This document shows, piece by piece, positions 1 through 12,065 of a DNA stretch of 64,000 nucleotides. The position numbers were made by a program, and so were the translations under genes. This DNA is from AWTP1-13 sp963814055. GTDB lineage: Bacteria; Pseudomonadota; Alphaproteobacteria; Rhizobiales; Hyphomicrobiaceae. The notes beneath the pieces were generated by a model that did no database searches, was not told the DNA's origin, and saw nothing but the letters and a program-made list of their open reading frames with translations. Positions within the stretch are counted from its first letter, which is position 1. Each line of letters opens with the position of its first letter. The DNA is taken from contig CAWFBJ010000025.1 in the NCBI GenBank assembly GCA_963814055.1, positions 279,461-343,460 of the forward strand. Direction: 5' to 3'.

Positions 1-75
1 CTTGAAGGCTTCCGCCCCGTGCAACTTGATCTTTGCTTCGCGAGGGGCCCGCGAAATGTCGAGGTTGGCCATCAT
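1..75 (-). CDS. map: Methionine aminopeptidase, N-terminal fragment (runs off the window)
   Basis: Read on the minus strand, two adjacent ATG codons (starts at 75 and 72) open a frame that stays open to base 1. Its 24 to 25 residues end in IKLHGAEAFK, which resembles the segment just before the catalytic domain of alphaproteobacterial type I methionine aminopeptidases (usually IKLHGPEAFEGMRKAG). The enzyme removes the initiator methionine from new proteins. The metal ligands lie outside the window, so the call rests on this short match. The gene diverges from the basic-protein gene at 398, and the space between holds a CtrA-like box. Confidence 0.55.
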   Translation of the reverse strand, partial: MMANLDISRAPREAKIKLHGAEAFK

Positions 76-290
76 GTCTGTATGGCTGTGCGCCTGCCGG
101 AGTGGGTTGCTTCACAGAATTTAGAGCAAACCAGCGTTCGCGCAACTCGCGGTGCTGTGCGTGCAGGGTTGCAACGTCGCAACGATTGCACTGCGCGCGG
201 ATGCTCAAGCATCGCAAAAGCCCGTGCGCAACATCCTGTAGCTTTTTGTGATCATCCGTGCGGAGCGAAGGTGAGGCCAAGACTAAGCCG

Positions 291-306
291 TTAACACCGA
301 GTTAAG
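291..306. promoter_or_regulatory. Candidate CtrA-binding box (TTAA-N7-TTAA)
   Basis: The bases read TTAACACCGAGTTAAG, which fits the alphaproteobacterial CtrA consensus TTAA-N7-TTAA. It lies about 90 bp upstream of the small basic-protein gene at 398, in the divergent space shared with map. Function is inferred from the consensus only. Confidence 0.4.
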
Positions 307-397
307 ACTTGTCCCACATTTTCACATCTCTCAAGTAGTACCGATTCGTATCTATGGGCAGAACTGAACAACTGGGAAAGAGAAAGAGAGAAATACA

Positions 398-556
398 ATG
401 GCAAAGATTGCGAAGAAGAAAGCGAAGCCGGCCCGCAAGGCGAAGATCAAGCGCACGGCCACCAAGCGTTCGGGCGCCGCCCGCCGCAAGTCGGTGAAGC
501 GCGCTGTTCGTCGTCCGGTTGCTCGGAAGACCAAGGCTCGCCGCAAGGCCGCCTGA
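398..556 (+). CDS. Small Lys/Arg/Ala-rich histone-like protein (52 aa)
   Basis: The 52-residue product is almost entirely Lys, Arg, Ala and a few Val, Ser, Thr and Pro, beginning MAKIAKKKAKPARKAK and ending ARRKAA. There are no acidic residues and no hydrophobic core, as in histone-H1-like nucleoid proteins (AlgP/HC1-type tails). It probably binds DNA or RNA through charge. A purine-rich stretch (GGAAAGAGAAAGAGAG) just before the ATG acts as ribosome binding site. A second protein of the same kind starts at 945. The composition makes database similarity unreliable; the start and coding status are supported by the ribosome binding site and by the paralogous neighbour. Confidence 0.7.
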   Translation: MAKIAKKKAKPARKAKIKRTATKRSGAARRKSVKRAVRRPVARKTKARRKAA

Positions 557-944
557 ACGTCAAACGTCGTTTCTGGAATGCTCGGCCGGATTGCCGCACT
601 TGCGGCTTCCGGCCGAATATTTTTGCGCATCGCAGCGGCACATTTTGCCCATAGAGATCCTGCGATCGAAGAAGATAAGACGGGCCATAACATCGGCTGA
701 ATTAGACGCCCGTTCGATCCGAAAACATTCAGGCTTACCGTTAGCAAAAGTCGTTCAATCGATTCATTCTCTGCATTGAGTTGTGCAAAACATTGAATTT
801 TGTGGATTTATCGCCACACATCGCTCTCAAAACCCGCGTTTTCGACGGCCGAATATCCGTTTGCTGTCAACAAAGTACGAGCCTTTGCTCATTATGCGTT
901 TGTTCGAAATGATTCGGACAAACGAGAGAGAAGAGGGAAGTATC
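557..944. other. Intergenic stretch between the two basic-protein genes
   Basis: This 388-bp stretch is AT-richer than its surroundings from about 650 onward. No convincing coding frame, RNA gene or strong terminator was seen. It presumably carries the promoter of the gene at 945. Confidence 0.5.
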
Positions 945-1046
945 ATGGCTAAGGCAATGAAGAAGAAAGTCGTCGCGAAGAAGAAGACGAAGAAGCTTGT
1001 TTCCAAGAAGCGTCCGGCGAAGCGCGCTGCGAAGCGTCGTCGCTAA
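945..1046 (+). CDS. Tiny Lys/Arg-rich basic protein (33 aa)
   Basis: The product is 33 residues, opening MAKAMKKKVVAKKKTKK and closing RAAKRRR, again without acidic residues. A clear ribosome binding site (AGAGGGAAG) sits just before the ATG at 945, so the longer in-frame extension upstream is not used. A strong terminator follows at 1141. It is a second, diverged member of the type encoded at 398, probably a nucleic-acid-binding peptide. No specific function can be assigned. Confidence 0.65.
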   Translation: MAKAMKKKVVAKKKTKKLVSKKRPAKRAAKRRR

Positions 1047-1140
1047 ATCGCCGAGGCGTGGTCTGGCGCCGGCCCCGATTGGGCATCAGGGCAGAGCAGC
1101 GGACCACACCTTTCGATAAAGCTCGCTGATTGTTTGTTTG

Positions 1141-1180
1141 AGGCCGGAGATCGCGATAGGCGTCTCCGGCCTTTAATTTT
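1141..1180 (+). terminator. Rho-independent terminator after the basic-protein gene
   Basis: A perfect 10-bp stem (AGGCCGGAGA at 1141-1150 with TCTCCGGCCT at 1163-1172) encloses a 12-base loop and is followed by TTAATTTT. It ends the plus-strand unit and lies 10 bp beyond the stop of the convergent VOC gene, which it may also serve. Confidence 0.85.
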
Positions 1181-1190
1181 GGCGCCTGCC

Positions 1191-1577
1191 CTACTCGGCA
1201 AGATGGCAGACCGCCTCGATATTGTGGCCGTCCGGGTCGAGAACAAACGCCCCATAGTAATTCTCGTGATAGTGCGGCCGCAAACCCGGCGCCCCATGGT
1301 CCTTGCCGCCGGCCTCGAGCGCCGCCTTGTGGAAAGCCCTCACGGCAGCCCGGGTCCTGGCGACGAAGGCGAAGTGCACCTGACCTTTGATAGGCTTGCC
1401 CGAACCGATCCAGAATTGCGGCTTGCCCTTGGCGCCGAAGCCCGCGTGGCTGTCGCCGCCGGTTTCCTCGGACGCCACCTCCAGCACGAGGCCAAAGCCG
1501 AGCGGAGCCAGAACCTTCAGGTAGAAGCCCTTCGAGCGCATAAAGTCCGAGACCGGAATGCCGACGTGATCGAGCAT
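1191..1577 (-). CDS. VOC (glyoxalase/bleomycin-resistance) family protein
   Basis: This 128-residue protein has the single-module vicinal-oxygen-chelate fold: it opens MLDHVGIPVSDFMRSKGFY and ends with DPDGHNIEAVCH, where the C-terminal Glu and the first His are usual metal ligands. Such proteins include lyases, dioxygenases and resistance proteins; this short form has no assigned substrate. The ATG at 1577 is chosen because the family motif starts at residue 2; the frame runs on upstream inside sdhB. It follows sdhB by 44 bp on the same strand and is probably cotranscribed. Confidence 0.85.
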   Translation of the reverse strand: MLDHVGIPVSDFMRSKGFYLKVLAPLGFGLVLEVASEETGGDSHAGFGAKGKPQFWIGSGKPIKGQVHFAFVARTRAAVRAFHKAALEAGGKDHGAPGLRPHYHENYYGAFVLDPDGHNIEAVCHLAE

Positions 1578-1621
1578 GGACGCACCTCTCGAAAGAATCA
1601 GGCTGCCGACCAAGGCTTTGA

Positions 1622-2401
1622 CTAAGCCCTGCGCTCGACCATCAATTTCTTGATCTCGGCGATGGCCTTGGCCGGATTGAGGCCCTTCGGGCAGGCCTTG
1701 GCGCAGTTCATGATGGTGTGGCAGCGATAGAGCCGGAAGGGGTCTTCCAGATTGTCGAGACGCTCGCCGGCGGCCTCGTCGCGGCTGTCGCTGAGCCAGC
1801 GATAGGCCTGCAGCAGGACCGCAGGCCCCAGATAGCGCTCCTCGTTCCACCAGTAGCTGGGGCAAGAGGTGGAGCAGCAGGCGCACAGGATGCACTCGTA
1901 GAGACCGTCGAGCTTGCCGCGGTCCTCCACGCCCTGCTTGCGCTCGTGCGGCGGCGTGGCTGTCGTGGTCTTGAGCCACGGCTCGATCGACTGCAGCTGG
2001 GCGTAGAAATTGGTCAGGTCGGGCACCAGATCCTTGACGACGCGCAGATGCGGCAGGGGATAGACGGCGACATCGCCCTTCACCTCGTCGATACCTTTGA
2101 GGCAGGCGAGGTCGTTGGTGCCGTCGATGTTCATCGAGCACGACCCGCAAATGCCTTCGCGGCACGACCGGCGGAAGGTGAGGGTGGGGTCGATCTCGTT
2201 TTTGATCTTGATCAGCGCATCCAGCACCATGGGTCCGCAGGTGGCTTCCTCGACCCAATAGGTGTCCATGCGCGGGTTCTGCCCGTCGTCGGGGTTCCAG
2301 CGATAGATGCGGAACTCCCTCCACCCCTGGCGTGCCTGCGGCTTGTTCCAGGTTTTCCCGGTCTTGACCCGGGAATTGCGGGGAAGTGTGAGTTCAACCA
2401 T
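1622..2401 (-). CDS. sdhB: Succinate dehydrogenase iron-sulfur subunit
   Basis: SdhB carries electrons from the flavin of SdhA through three iron-sulfur clusters to ubiquinone in complex II at the inner membrane. The 259-residue protein has the normal length and all cluster motifs: SCREGICGSC with a later Cys for [2Fe-2S] (residues about 79-101), CILCACCSTSCP for [4Fe-4S] (about 170) and CHTIMNCAKACPKG for the [3Fe-4S] region (about 228). In most relatives sdhB directly follows sdhA. Here the upstream neighbour is a carbamoyltransferase gene, so sdhB is separated from sdhA, which is not in the window. Confidence 0.97.
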   Translation of the reverse strand: MVELTLPRNSRVKTGKTWNKPQARQGWREFRIYRWNPDDGQNPRMDTYWVEEATCGPMVLDALIKIKNEIDPTLTFRRSCREGICGSCSMNIDGTNDLACLKGIDEVKGDVAVYPLPHLRVVKDLVPDLTNFYAQLQSIEPWLKTTTATPPHERKQGVEDRGKLDGLYECILCACCSTSCPSYWWNEERYLGPAVLLQAYRWLSDSRDEAAGERLDNLEDPFRLYRCHTIMNCAKACPKGLNPAKAIAEIKKLMVERRA

Positions 2402-2542
2402 GCGCAGCCGCTTTCAATGGTGCCGTCGGGTGAAGCTTTTCTGTATCCGGCGGCGGTTCGTGTCAACGGATGCGGCGCCGCGGAGCGCGCGGCGGCCTAA
2501 CCGGGCGTGACGCGGGCCGAGAGCGCAACCTCGGCGTGAGCA

Positions 2543-4305
2543 TCACGTGCCGGGGCCGGCTGGGCACGCTCCGAGAACGTGGCCGCCGATGCCGGACCGC
2601 GGTCGGTGGTATAGAAATCGCCCATGCACCAGCACATCCATGCCCGTGCGCAGATAGCAGTCCACCGCGTCCGCCGGCGAAGCGACGATGGGCTCGGTGC
2701 GGTTGAAGCTGGTGTTGAGCAGGACGGGAACGCCCGTGAGGCGGCCGAATGCCTCGATCAGGCCGTAGTAGCGCGGATTGGACGAACGCTCGACCGTCTG
2801 GATGCGGCCGGTGCCGTCGACGTGCACGGCAGCAGGGATGCGGTGCCGCGCCTCGGCACGCACCCGCGGCGCCAGCGTCATGAACGGGTCGGGCTGGTCG
2901 ATCTCGAAGAACTCGTGCGCACGCTCGACCAGCACCGCGGGCGCAAACGGGCGGAACGACTCGCGCTTCTTGACCTTGGCGTTGAGGACATCGCGCATGT
3001 CGGGCCGGCGCGGGTCGGCCAGGATGGAGCGGTTGCCGAGCGCGCGCGGCCCCATCTCGAAACGACCCTGGAACCAGCCGACGATCTTGCCGTCGGCCAG
3101 GTCCTTCGCCACACGCGGCAGCAACTGGTCCTGGGGCAAGCGCCGGTAGCCCAGGCCGGCATCCTCCAGCGCCTTGATGATCTCCTGATCGCCGTAGGCC
3201 TTGCCGTAGAGCGCGTGCGTCAACTCGAAGCCGCGCGGGTGACCGAGCGTCTGGTGGTAGTGCCACAGCGCGCTGCCGAGCGGCGCGCCGGTGTCGGAGG
3301 CGCACGGCGGCACCCACAGGCGCTCGCACGTCCGTGTGCTCGAGGATCTTGGCGTTGGCGACGCAATTGAGAGCCACGCCGCCGGTCATGCAGAGGTTGC
3401 GCGTCGGCGTGCTTCTTCAGCAGCGCGCGCACCATATGCAGGATGATCTCCTCCGTCACGGTCTGCAGCGCAAAGGCCACGTCGCGATGCCGGTCGGTGA
3501 GCGGCTCGCCGGGCAGGCGCGGCGGCCCGAAAGCGGCGATGAACTTGCGCTTGAAGGGGCGCAACTGCCCGAACGCGTCGTAGCTGAAATAGGCCATGTT
3601 GACGGCATAGCCGCCGTCCGGCGTCGGGCGGATGACGTCGCGGAAGCGCTCGACGAAGGTGTCCTCGCCGAATGCCGCGAGCGCCATCACCTTGCCTTCG
3701 TCGCCGAAGCCGGCAAAGCCCAGATACTCGGTCACGAACGTGTAGACGAGCCCGGCCGAGTTCATGATGCCGGTCGACCAGATGCGCTCCAGCCGGTTGC
3801 CTCGGCCCACGTAGGCGCTGCTCGAGCAGTCGTCGCCGTAGCCGTCCATGACCAGCACCAGCGCCTCCTCGAACGGGGAGACGAAGAACATGGCGGCATG
3901 CGCGTTGTGATGGGGGACGTTGACGATCGGCGGAAGCTTCACGTCGCCGAAGAACTTGCGCACATCGCGCGCGCAGATAGCTGGTTGAGCAGCACGATCT
4001 GGTTCTGCTGCGAGGCGTGCGAGCTGGGCACCGCCAGGCTGAGGCTCAGCGGAAAGCGGCGCAGAAGGATCGAAGCAAACGACTTGCGCAGCAGCCGCAC
4101 GTCCCACGGCGTCGTCAGGACGTCGATGTCGTCCCAAGCAAGGCCCAAGTCGGCCAAGCCGGCGGCGAGCCCGAGTTTGGGAAATTTCTTGGTCTTCTTG
4201 ACGCGATTGAAGCGCTCTTCCTCGAGAATCAGCCTCGGGCACGCCGTCGTTGAGGAAGGCAACGCCGCTGTCGTGAGTCTTGGCTACGATCCCGAGAATT
4301 CTCAA
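2543..4305 (-). CDS. Carbamoyltransferase, NodU/CmcH family (frameshifted in this sequence)
   Basis: Joined over four shifts, the product is about 590 residues, normal for carbamoyltransferases that move a carbamoyl group from carbamoyl phosphate to a hydroxyl of a sugar, antibiotic or lipid. The N-terminal Kae1-like half starts MRILGIVAKTHDSGVAF and contains VPHHNAHAA, with metal-binding His. The C-terminal half contains MTGGVALNCVAN, PPCASDTGAPLG and FEMGPRALGNRS. Shifts lie near 4235, 3966-3974, 3400 and 3325; three of them are cured by deleting one base at a CG step. No ATG fits the start: TTG at 4305 gives the family N-terminus, and GTG at 4329 is the alternative. Its acceptor is unknown; no nodulation genes are near. 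It could be a real pseudogene, but the common error pattern argues otherwise. Confidence 0.85.
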
Positions 4306-4536
4306 GGCTGGAGCACCGCTACATTGCACACGATAGGGTACGGCATGCTAGCGGCGCCACACGCCCGACCGCCACGCCGATATTAAAGACCAGGGCCAGT
4401 GTGATGTCGAGTTCGCAAACACCCGGCAGCGCCAGTCCAATTTGCAGCGATTGCAGGTATTGTGACGATCGGCCCACACCGAAAGCAGCTCCGTCACCCG
4501 AAGGTAAACAAGGCGCCCGCCGGGATGCACCGGCAA

Positions 4537-7977
<3,441 letters not shown>

Positions 7978-8344
7978 GTAACCAGGTTCCTATGGTGCTG
8001 AGAGGTGAGCTGCCAGCCGTGATGCCGTCAAACGAGCCAGCATGGAACTCACAAGCGTCATCTCATGGCAGGAAATGCATGAAAGCCGCGAAGAAACGCC
8101 TGCAACTCGCCGGTCCCGCCGGGCCCATGCTGAAATAAGGACCGGTACCTTTGTTGTCAACGAAGGATGCCCTTCTGCCACACTCGCTGCCGACCTCACG
8201 CGAGGTCACTGGCATGACAATTTGGCAAGATTGCCGATCCGGCAGGAACGTCCGGCAAAATCCGACTGGGCTTGAGAAGCGAGGCGCCCTTCGAGTACAT
8301 CGAGCAGGTCCAACCGGTCAGCCGAGCCCAGGCAGGAGATTCTC
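7978..8344. other. Divergent intergenic region between secA and argJ
   Basis: This 367-bp stretch must hold the promoters of secA and argJ. No further gene is convincing on either strand. A good ribosome binding site (CAGGAG) precedes argJ. Confidence 0.6.
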
Positions 8345-9599
8345 ATGGCCAAGTCGACGGTGCGGCCCTCGCCGTTTGCCCCAGCGCACCTTCCCGACGT
8401 GCCTGTGGTGCCGGGCGTGAGGCTCGCGGCCTGCCAGGCCGGCATCCGCTACGCGGGACGCACCGATCTCATGATGGCCGTGCTGGACCCCGGCACGACC
8501 GTGGCCGGCGTGCTCACGACGTCCAAGACCTGCTCGGCGCCGGTGCTGTGGTGCCGCCAGAACCTGGAGAAGAAGGGCAAAGCCAGGGCGCTGGTCGTCA
8601 ATTCCGGCAACGCCAATGCGTTCACGGGCAGGAAGGGGGCCGAGGCGACGCGCATGACGGCGCAAGCCGCGGCGACCGCTGTGGGCTGTGCGCCCGATGA
8701 GGTCTACGTCTCGTCCACGGGCGTCATCGGCGAGCCGCTGGACGCCACCAAGTTCGCCCATCTCCTGGGCGGCCTGGCCAAGACCGCCGCGCCGGACGTC
8801 TGGCACGAGGCGGCCAGAGCCATCATGACCACGGACACTTTTCCCAAGCTCGCCACGCGCACAGTGCGGCTCGGCGGCACCGATGTGGTGATCAACGGTT
8901 TCGCCAAGGGCGCCGGCATGATCGCGCCGGACCTGGCAACCATGCTGGCCTATATTTTCACCGATGCGGCAGTCGATCAGGCGGCGCTGCAGGAGATGCT
9001 GGCCGCCGGCGCGGACAAGACCTTCAACTGCATCACGATCGACAGCGACACCTCCACCAGCGACACCGTGCTGCTGTTCGCTACGGGTGCCGCTGGAGGC
9101 GCGGGGCGCAGCGGCGATCAGGGATGCATCAAGCGCGGACGGGCGGAATTTTGCCGCCGCTCTGCACGACCTGATGCACGAGCTGGCCTTGTGGGTCGTC
9201 AAGGACGGGGAGGGTCTCACCAAGCTGATCCGGATCGACGTCACGGGCGCCGAGAGCGATGCGGCGGCGCGGCGGATCGGCTTTTCCATCGCCAACTCGC
9301 CGCTGGTCAAGACCGCGGTGGCCGGCGGTGATCCGAACTGGGGACGCGTGGTGATGGCGGTGGGCAAGGCGGGAGAGGCGGCGGACCGCGACCGACTGTC
9401 GATCACGTATGGCGACGTGGTGGTTGCCAAGGACGGGGAGCGGGCCTCGACCTACGACGAAAAAACGGTTGCTGCGTATATGGAGGGCCGCGAGATCGCG
9501 ATCGGCGTGGATATCGGCCTCGGTTCCGGCAAGGCCACGGTGTGGACCTGCGATCTCACCCACGGCTACATCTCGATCAACGCCGACTATCGCAGCTGA
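8345..9599 (+). CDS. argJ: Glutamate N-acetyltransferase / amino-acid acetyltransferase ArgJ (one frameshift)
   Basis: ArgJ transfers the acetyl group of N-acetylornithine to glutamate in the cyclic arginine pathway and often also uses acetyl-CoA. The protein starts MAKSTVRPSPFAPAHLPDVP. It carries the autocleavage site in GAGMIAPDLATMLAY, where the Thr of ATML becomes the nucleophile of the beta chain, and ends with GYISINADYRS, all typical. The frame breaks at about 9092 in the sequence gccGctggag; dropping that G gives ATGALEARG and rejoins the two halves to about 417 residues, the usual length. The start is backed by CAGGAG eight bases upstream. The gene stands alone, divergent from secA. 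Confidence 0.95.
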
Positions 9600-9625
9600 C
9601 GCCAACCGGACTGGATCGCCGGCGC

Positions 9626-9889
9626 CTACATTGGCGGCAGCATTTCGAGCACGCTGATCATGAACTGCGCGGTCTGCAGCACGGCTAGACGCGCCGTCAG
9701 ATTGGCTCGCATGTAGCTCGCGCCCAGCAACGACCGCGCGCTGGCGTAGCCGCGATTGGCCCGCAGCTTGGGGGAAAGGCTCTCGAGCCGCTTGAGGAGC
9801 GCTTCGCGCTGAGCCTCCAGGTTAGCGTACGAGACCTTCTGCCCGCTACGCGGCGATGGACCCGTCCCTTTTGGCTTCCGGTTCGGCAT
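9626..9889 (-). CDS. Small hypothetical protein (87 aa)
   Basis: The 87-residue product has a basic N-terminus (MPNRKPKGTGPSPRSGQK), a charged helical middle (LEAQREALLKRLESLSPKL) that could form a short coiled coil, and a hydrophobic helix near the end (LAVLQTAQFMISVLEML). It is convergent with argJ, 26 bp apart. No family is recognised. The composition, with alternating Leu and charged residues, looks coding, but the evidence is limited to length and context. Confidence 0.5.
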   Translation of the reverse strand: MPNRKPKGTGPSPRSGQKVSYANLEAQREALLKRLESLSPKLRANRGYASARSLLGASYMRANLTARLAVLQTAQFMISVLEMLPPM

Positions 9890-10017
9890 GTTTTGCGACC
9901 TTGAACCTATGAGCGCGCCTTAAGTCGAATAGGCCGATAGCTATCTCGCAGCAGCCATGAAAAATCAAAGAATATGGGTGCTGGAGAAGCGCTACAACAG
10001 TCGCATTGAAGCATTAT

Positions 10018-10044
10018 TTTTCAAATATTTCAAATACTTGAAAA
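10018..10044. promoter_or_regulatory. AT-rich imperfect palindrome upstream of the MHS transporter
   Basis: Arms TTTTCAAATATTT and AAATACTTGAAAA pair over 13 positions with one mismatch around a single central C. The element lies about 130 bp before the transporter start in an otherwise GC-rich region, a position suited to an operator. No regulator gene is adjacent. Confidence 0.4.
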
Positions 10045-10173
10045 GCATCGCCTAGACGAAATGCCGAAGACGAAGGTTGAGAGCGCATCCCTTCTGGGCG
10101 TGTGCCATGGATCAATTCAATCGCGAGCCATCAGCTGGACGGTCGCGGAAATCGGACGAGGGAGGCTCGACCT

Positions 10174-11820
10174 ATGGCCACGATAACAATGGATGACTCC
10201 GGCAGTTCGCGGAGAATGACGGCAGAAGAGAGGAAAGTCATATTCGCGTCCTCGCTGGGAACGGTTTTCGAATGGTATGATTTCTACATCTACGGGACGC
10301 TGGGCGTCTTTTTGGCCAAGTATTTCTTCTCCAATGTTCCTCCCAACGTAGCCTTCATCTTCACCCTGCTCGCGTTCGCGGCCGGCTTTGCGGTCCGGCC
10401 GCTTGGCGCGCTGGTATTCGGGCGGATCGGCGACATCGTCGGCCGCAAATACACCTTTCTCGTCACCATGACGCTGATGGGCGTCGGCACCTTCTTCATC
10501 GGCGTGCTGCCCTCCTATGCCCAGTGGGGCATCGCGGCACCGATCGTGCTGATCGCACTGCGTCTCGTGCAGGGCCTCGCGCTCGGCGGCGAATATGGCG
10601 GCGCGGCGATCTATGTCGCCGAACACGCACCTCCCGGAAAGCGCGGCTACTACACGGCGTGGATTCAGACCACGGCGACGCTCGGCTTGTTCATGGCGCT
10701 GCTGCTGATCCTCGCAATCCGCACCATCATGGGCGAGGAGGCCTTCGCCGATTGGGGCTGGCGCATTCCATTCCTGCTTTCGCTGCTGCTTCTGATTGTT
10801 TCGATCTGGATCCGGTTGAAGCTCAACGAATCGCCGGTCTTCCTGCGCATGAAGGAGGAGGGCCGTACGTCCAAGCGTCCGCTGAGCGAGGCGTTCGGGC
10901 AGTGGTCCAACCTGAAGATCGCTATTCTGGCGCTGCTCGGTGCCACGGCCGGCGAGGCTGTGGTGTGGTACGGTGGACAATTTTACGCCCTGTTCTACCT
11001 GACTCAGACGCTGAAGGTGGATGCCACGACCGCGCAAATCATGATTGCCGTAGCGCTGGCGATCGGCACGCCGTTCTTCATCTTCTTCGGGTGGCTCTCC
11101 GACAAGATCGGCCGCAAGCCGATCATGCTGCTGGGCTTCCTGCTGGCGGCGATCACCTATGCGCCGATATCGCCGATCAACATCTTCAAGGGGATCACGC
11201 ATTACGCCAACCCCGCACTGGAGAAGGCACTGACGCAATCGCCGGTGACGGTCGTCGCCGACCAGTCGGAGTGCTCGTTCCAGTTCAAGATGACGGGTAC
11301 CGAGAAGTTCACGACCACCTGCGACGCGGCCAAGGCGGCACTTGTCGCGGCGTCGGTGAACTACGCCAACGAGCCGGCGCCCAAGGGCACGCCGGCAACG
11401 GTACGCGTCGGCGACGAGGCTATCTCGTCGAAGCAGCCGGACTTCGCCAAGGTTCTGACGGCCGCAATTGTCAAGCACGGCTATCCGCCCAAGGCTGACC
11501 CGGCGCAGATCAACTACCCGATGACGGTAGCCCTGCTGACCATCCTGGTGATCTACGTCACCATGGTCTACGGACCGATCGCGGCCTGGCTGGTGGAGCT
11601 GTTCCCGACGCGCATCCGCTACAGCGGCCTGTCGCTGCCGTATCACATCGGCAACGGCTGGTTCGGCGGCTTCCTGCCGGCGACGGTGTTCGCCATCGTG
11701 GCCGCGACGGGCGATATCTACTCGGGCCTTTGGTACGTGGTGGTGGTGGCGTCCATGAGCTTCGTGGTCGGCCTGCTGTTCCTGCCCGAGACGAAGGACG
11801 TCGACATCACGAGGATCTAA
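10174..11820 (+). CDS. MHS-family major facilitator transporter
   Basis: This is a proton-coupled transporter of the metabolite:H+ symporter group (ProP, KgtP, ShiA relatives) in the inner membrane. The start at 10174 follows GGGAGG at the right distance and gives 548 residues. Family marks are GTVFEWYDFYIYG in helix 1, RPLGALVFGRIGDIVGRK after helix 2, GLALGGEYGG in helix 4 and LFPTRIRYSGLSLPYHIG late in the protein. Between helices 8 and 9 there is a non-membrane domain of about 110 residues containing two Cys, absent from ProP and KgtP but seen in several rhizobial relatives. The substrate cannot be told from sequence. A strong terminator follows, so the gene is monocistronic. Confidence 0.93.
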   Translation: MATITMDDSGSSRRMTAEERKVIFASSLGTVFEWYDFYIYGTLGVFLAKYFFSNVPPNVAFIFTLLAFAAGFAVRPLGALVFGRIGDIVGRKYTFLVTMTLMGVGTFFIGVLPSYAQWGIAAPIVLIALRLVQGLALGGEYGGAAIYVAEHAPPGKRGYYTAWIQTTATLGLFMALLLILAIRTIMGEEAFADWGWRIPFLLSLLLLIVSIWIRLKLNESPVFLRMKEEGRTSKRPLSEAFGQWSNLKIAILALLGATAGEAVVWYGGQFYALFYLTQTLKVDATTAQIMIAVALAIGTPFFIFFGWLSDKIGRKPIMLLGFLLAAITYAPISPINIFKGITHYANPALEKALTQSPVTVVADQSECSFQFKMTGTEKFTTTCDAAKAALVAASVNYANEPAPKGTPATVRVGDEAISSKQPDFAKVLTAAIVKHGYPPKADPAQINYPMTVALLTILVIYVTMVYGPIAAWLVELFPTRIRYSGLSLPYHIGNGWFGGFLPATVFAIVAATGDIYSGLWYVVVVASMSFVVGLLFLPETKDVDITRI

Positions 11821-11852
11821 CGACCAGGCAGATCTCGCTTTTGCCCATGACT

Positions 11853-11876
11853 GGCCCCGCTTCGGCGGGGCCTTTT
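11853..11876 (+). terminator. Rho-independent terminator after the MHS transporter
   Basis: GGCCCCGC and GCGGGGCC form a perfect 8-bp stem with a TTCG loop, followed directly by TTTT. It lies 33 bp after the transporter stop codon. Confidence 0.92.
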
Positions 11877-12065
11877 GCTTTCGGCGGGCTCCGCTCGAGC
11901 CAACCCATGCGCCAGCGATCGGCTGTGGAGCGACCTGCAGCCATTTATGGGCAGACGGGCGGGGGCTGACGGCTCGTGGCCGCGGCTGTACGATGGTATT
12001 TGCCATCGGTTAACGACCCTTCCTGGCGAGATGTTAACTCCCCTTCTTGTAGCTTCGAGGCAAGC

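Noticed and set aside
10117..12006. A 629-codon minus-strand frame opposite the MHS transporter
   Set aside because: The sequence is Arg/Gln/Asp-rich shadow translation; the plus strand encodes a clear 12-helix transporter with ribosome binding site and terminator.
12009..12038. Two GTTAAC sites upstream of mutT considered as a CtrA box
   Set aside because: The half-sites are 18 bases apart instead of seven, so they do not fit the consensus.
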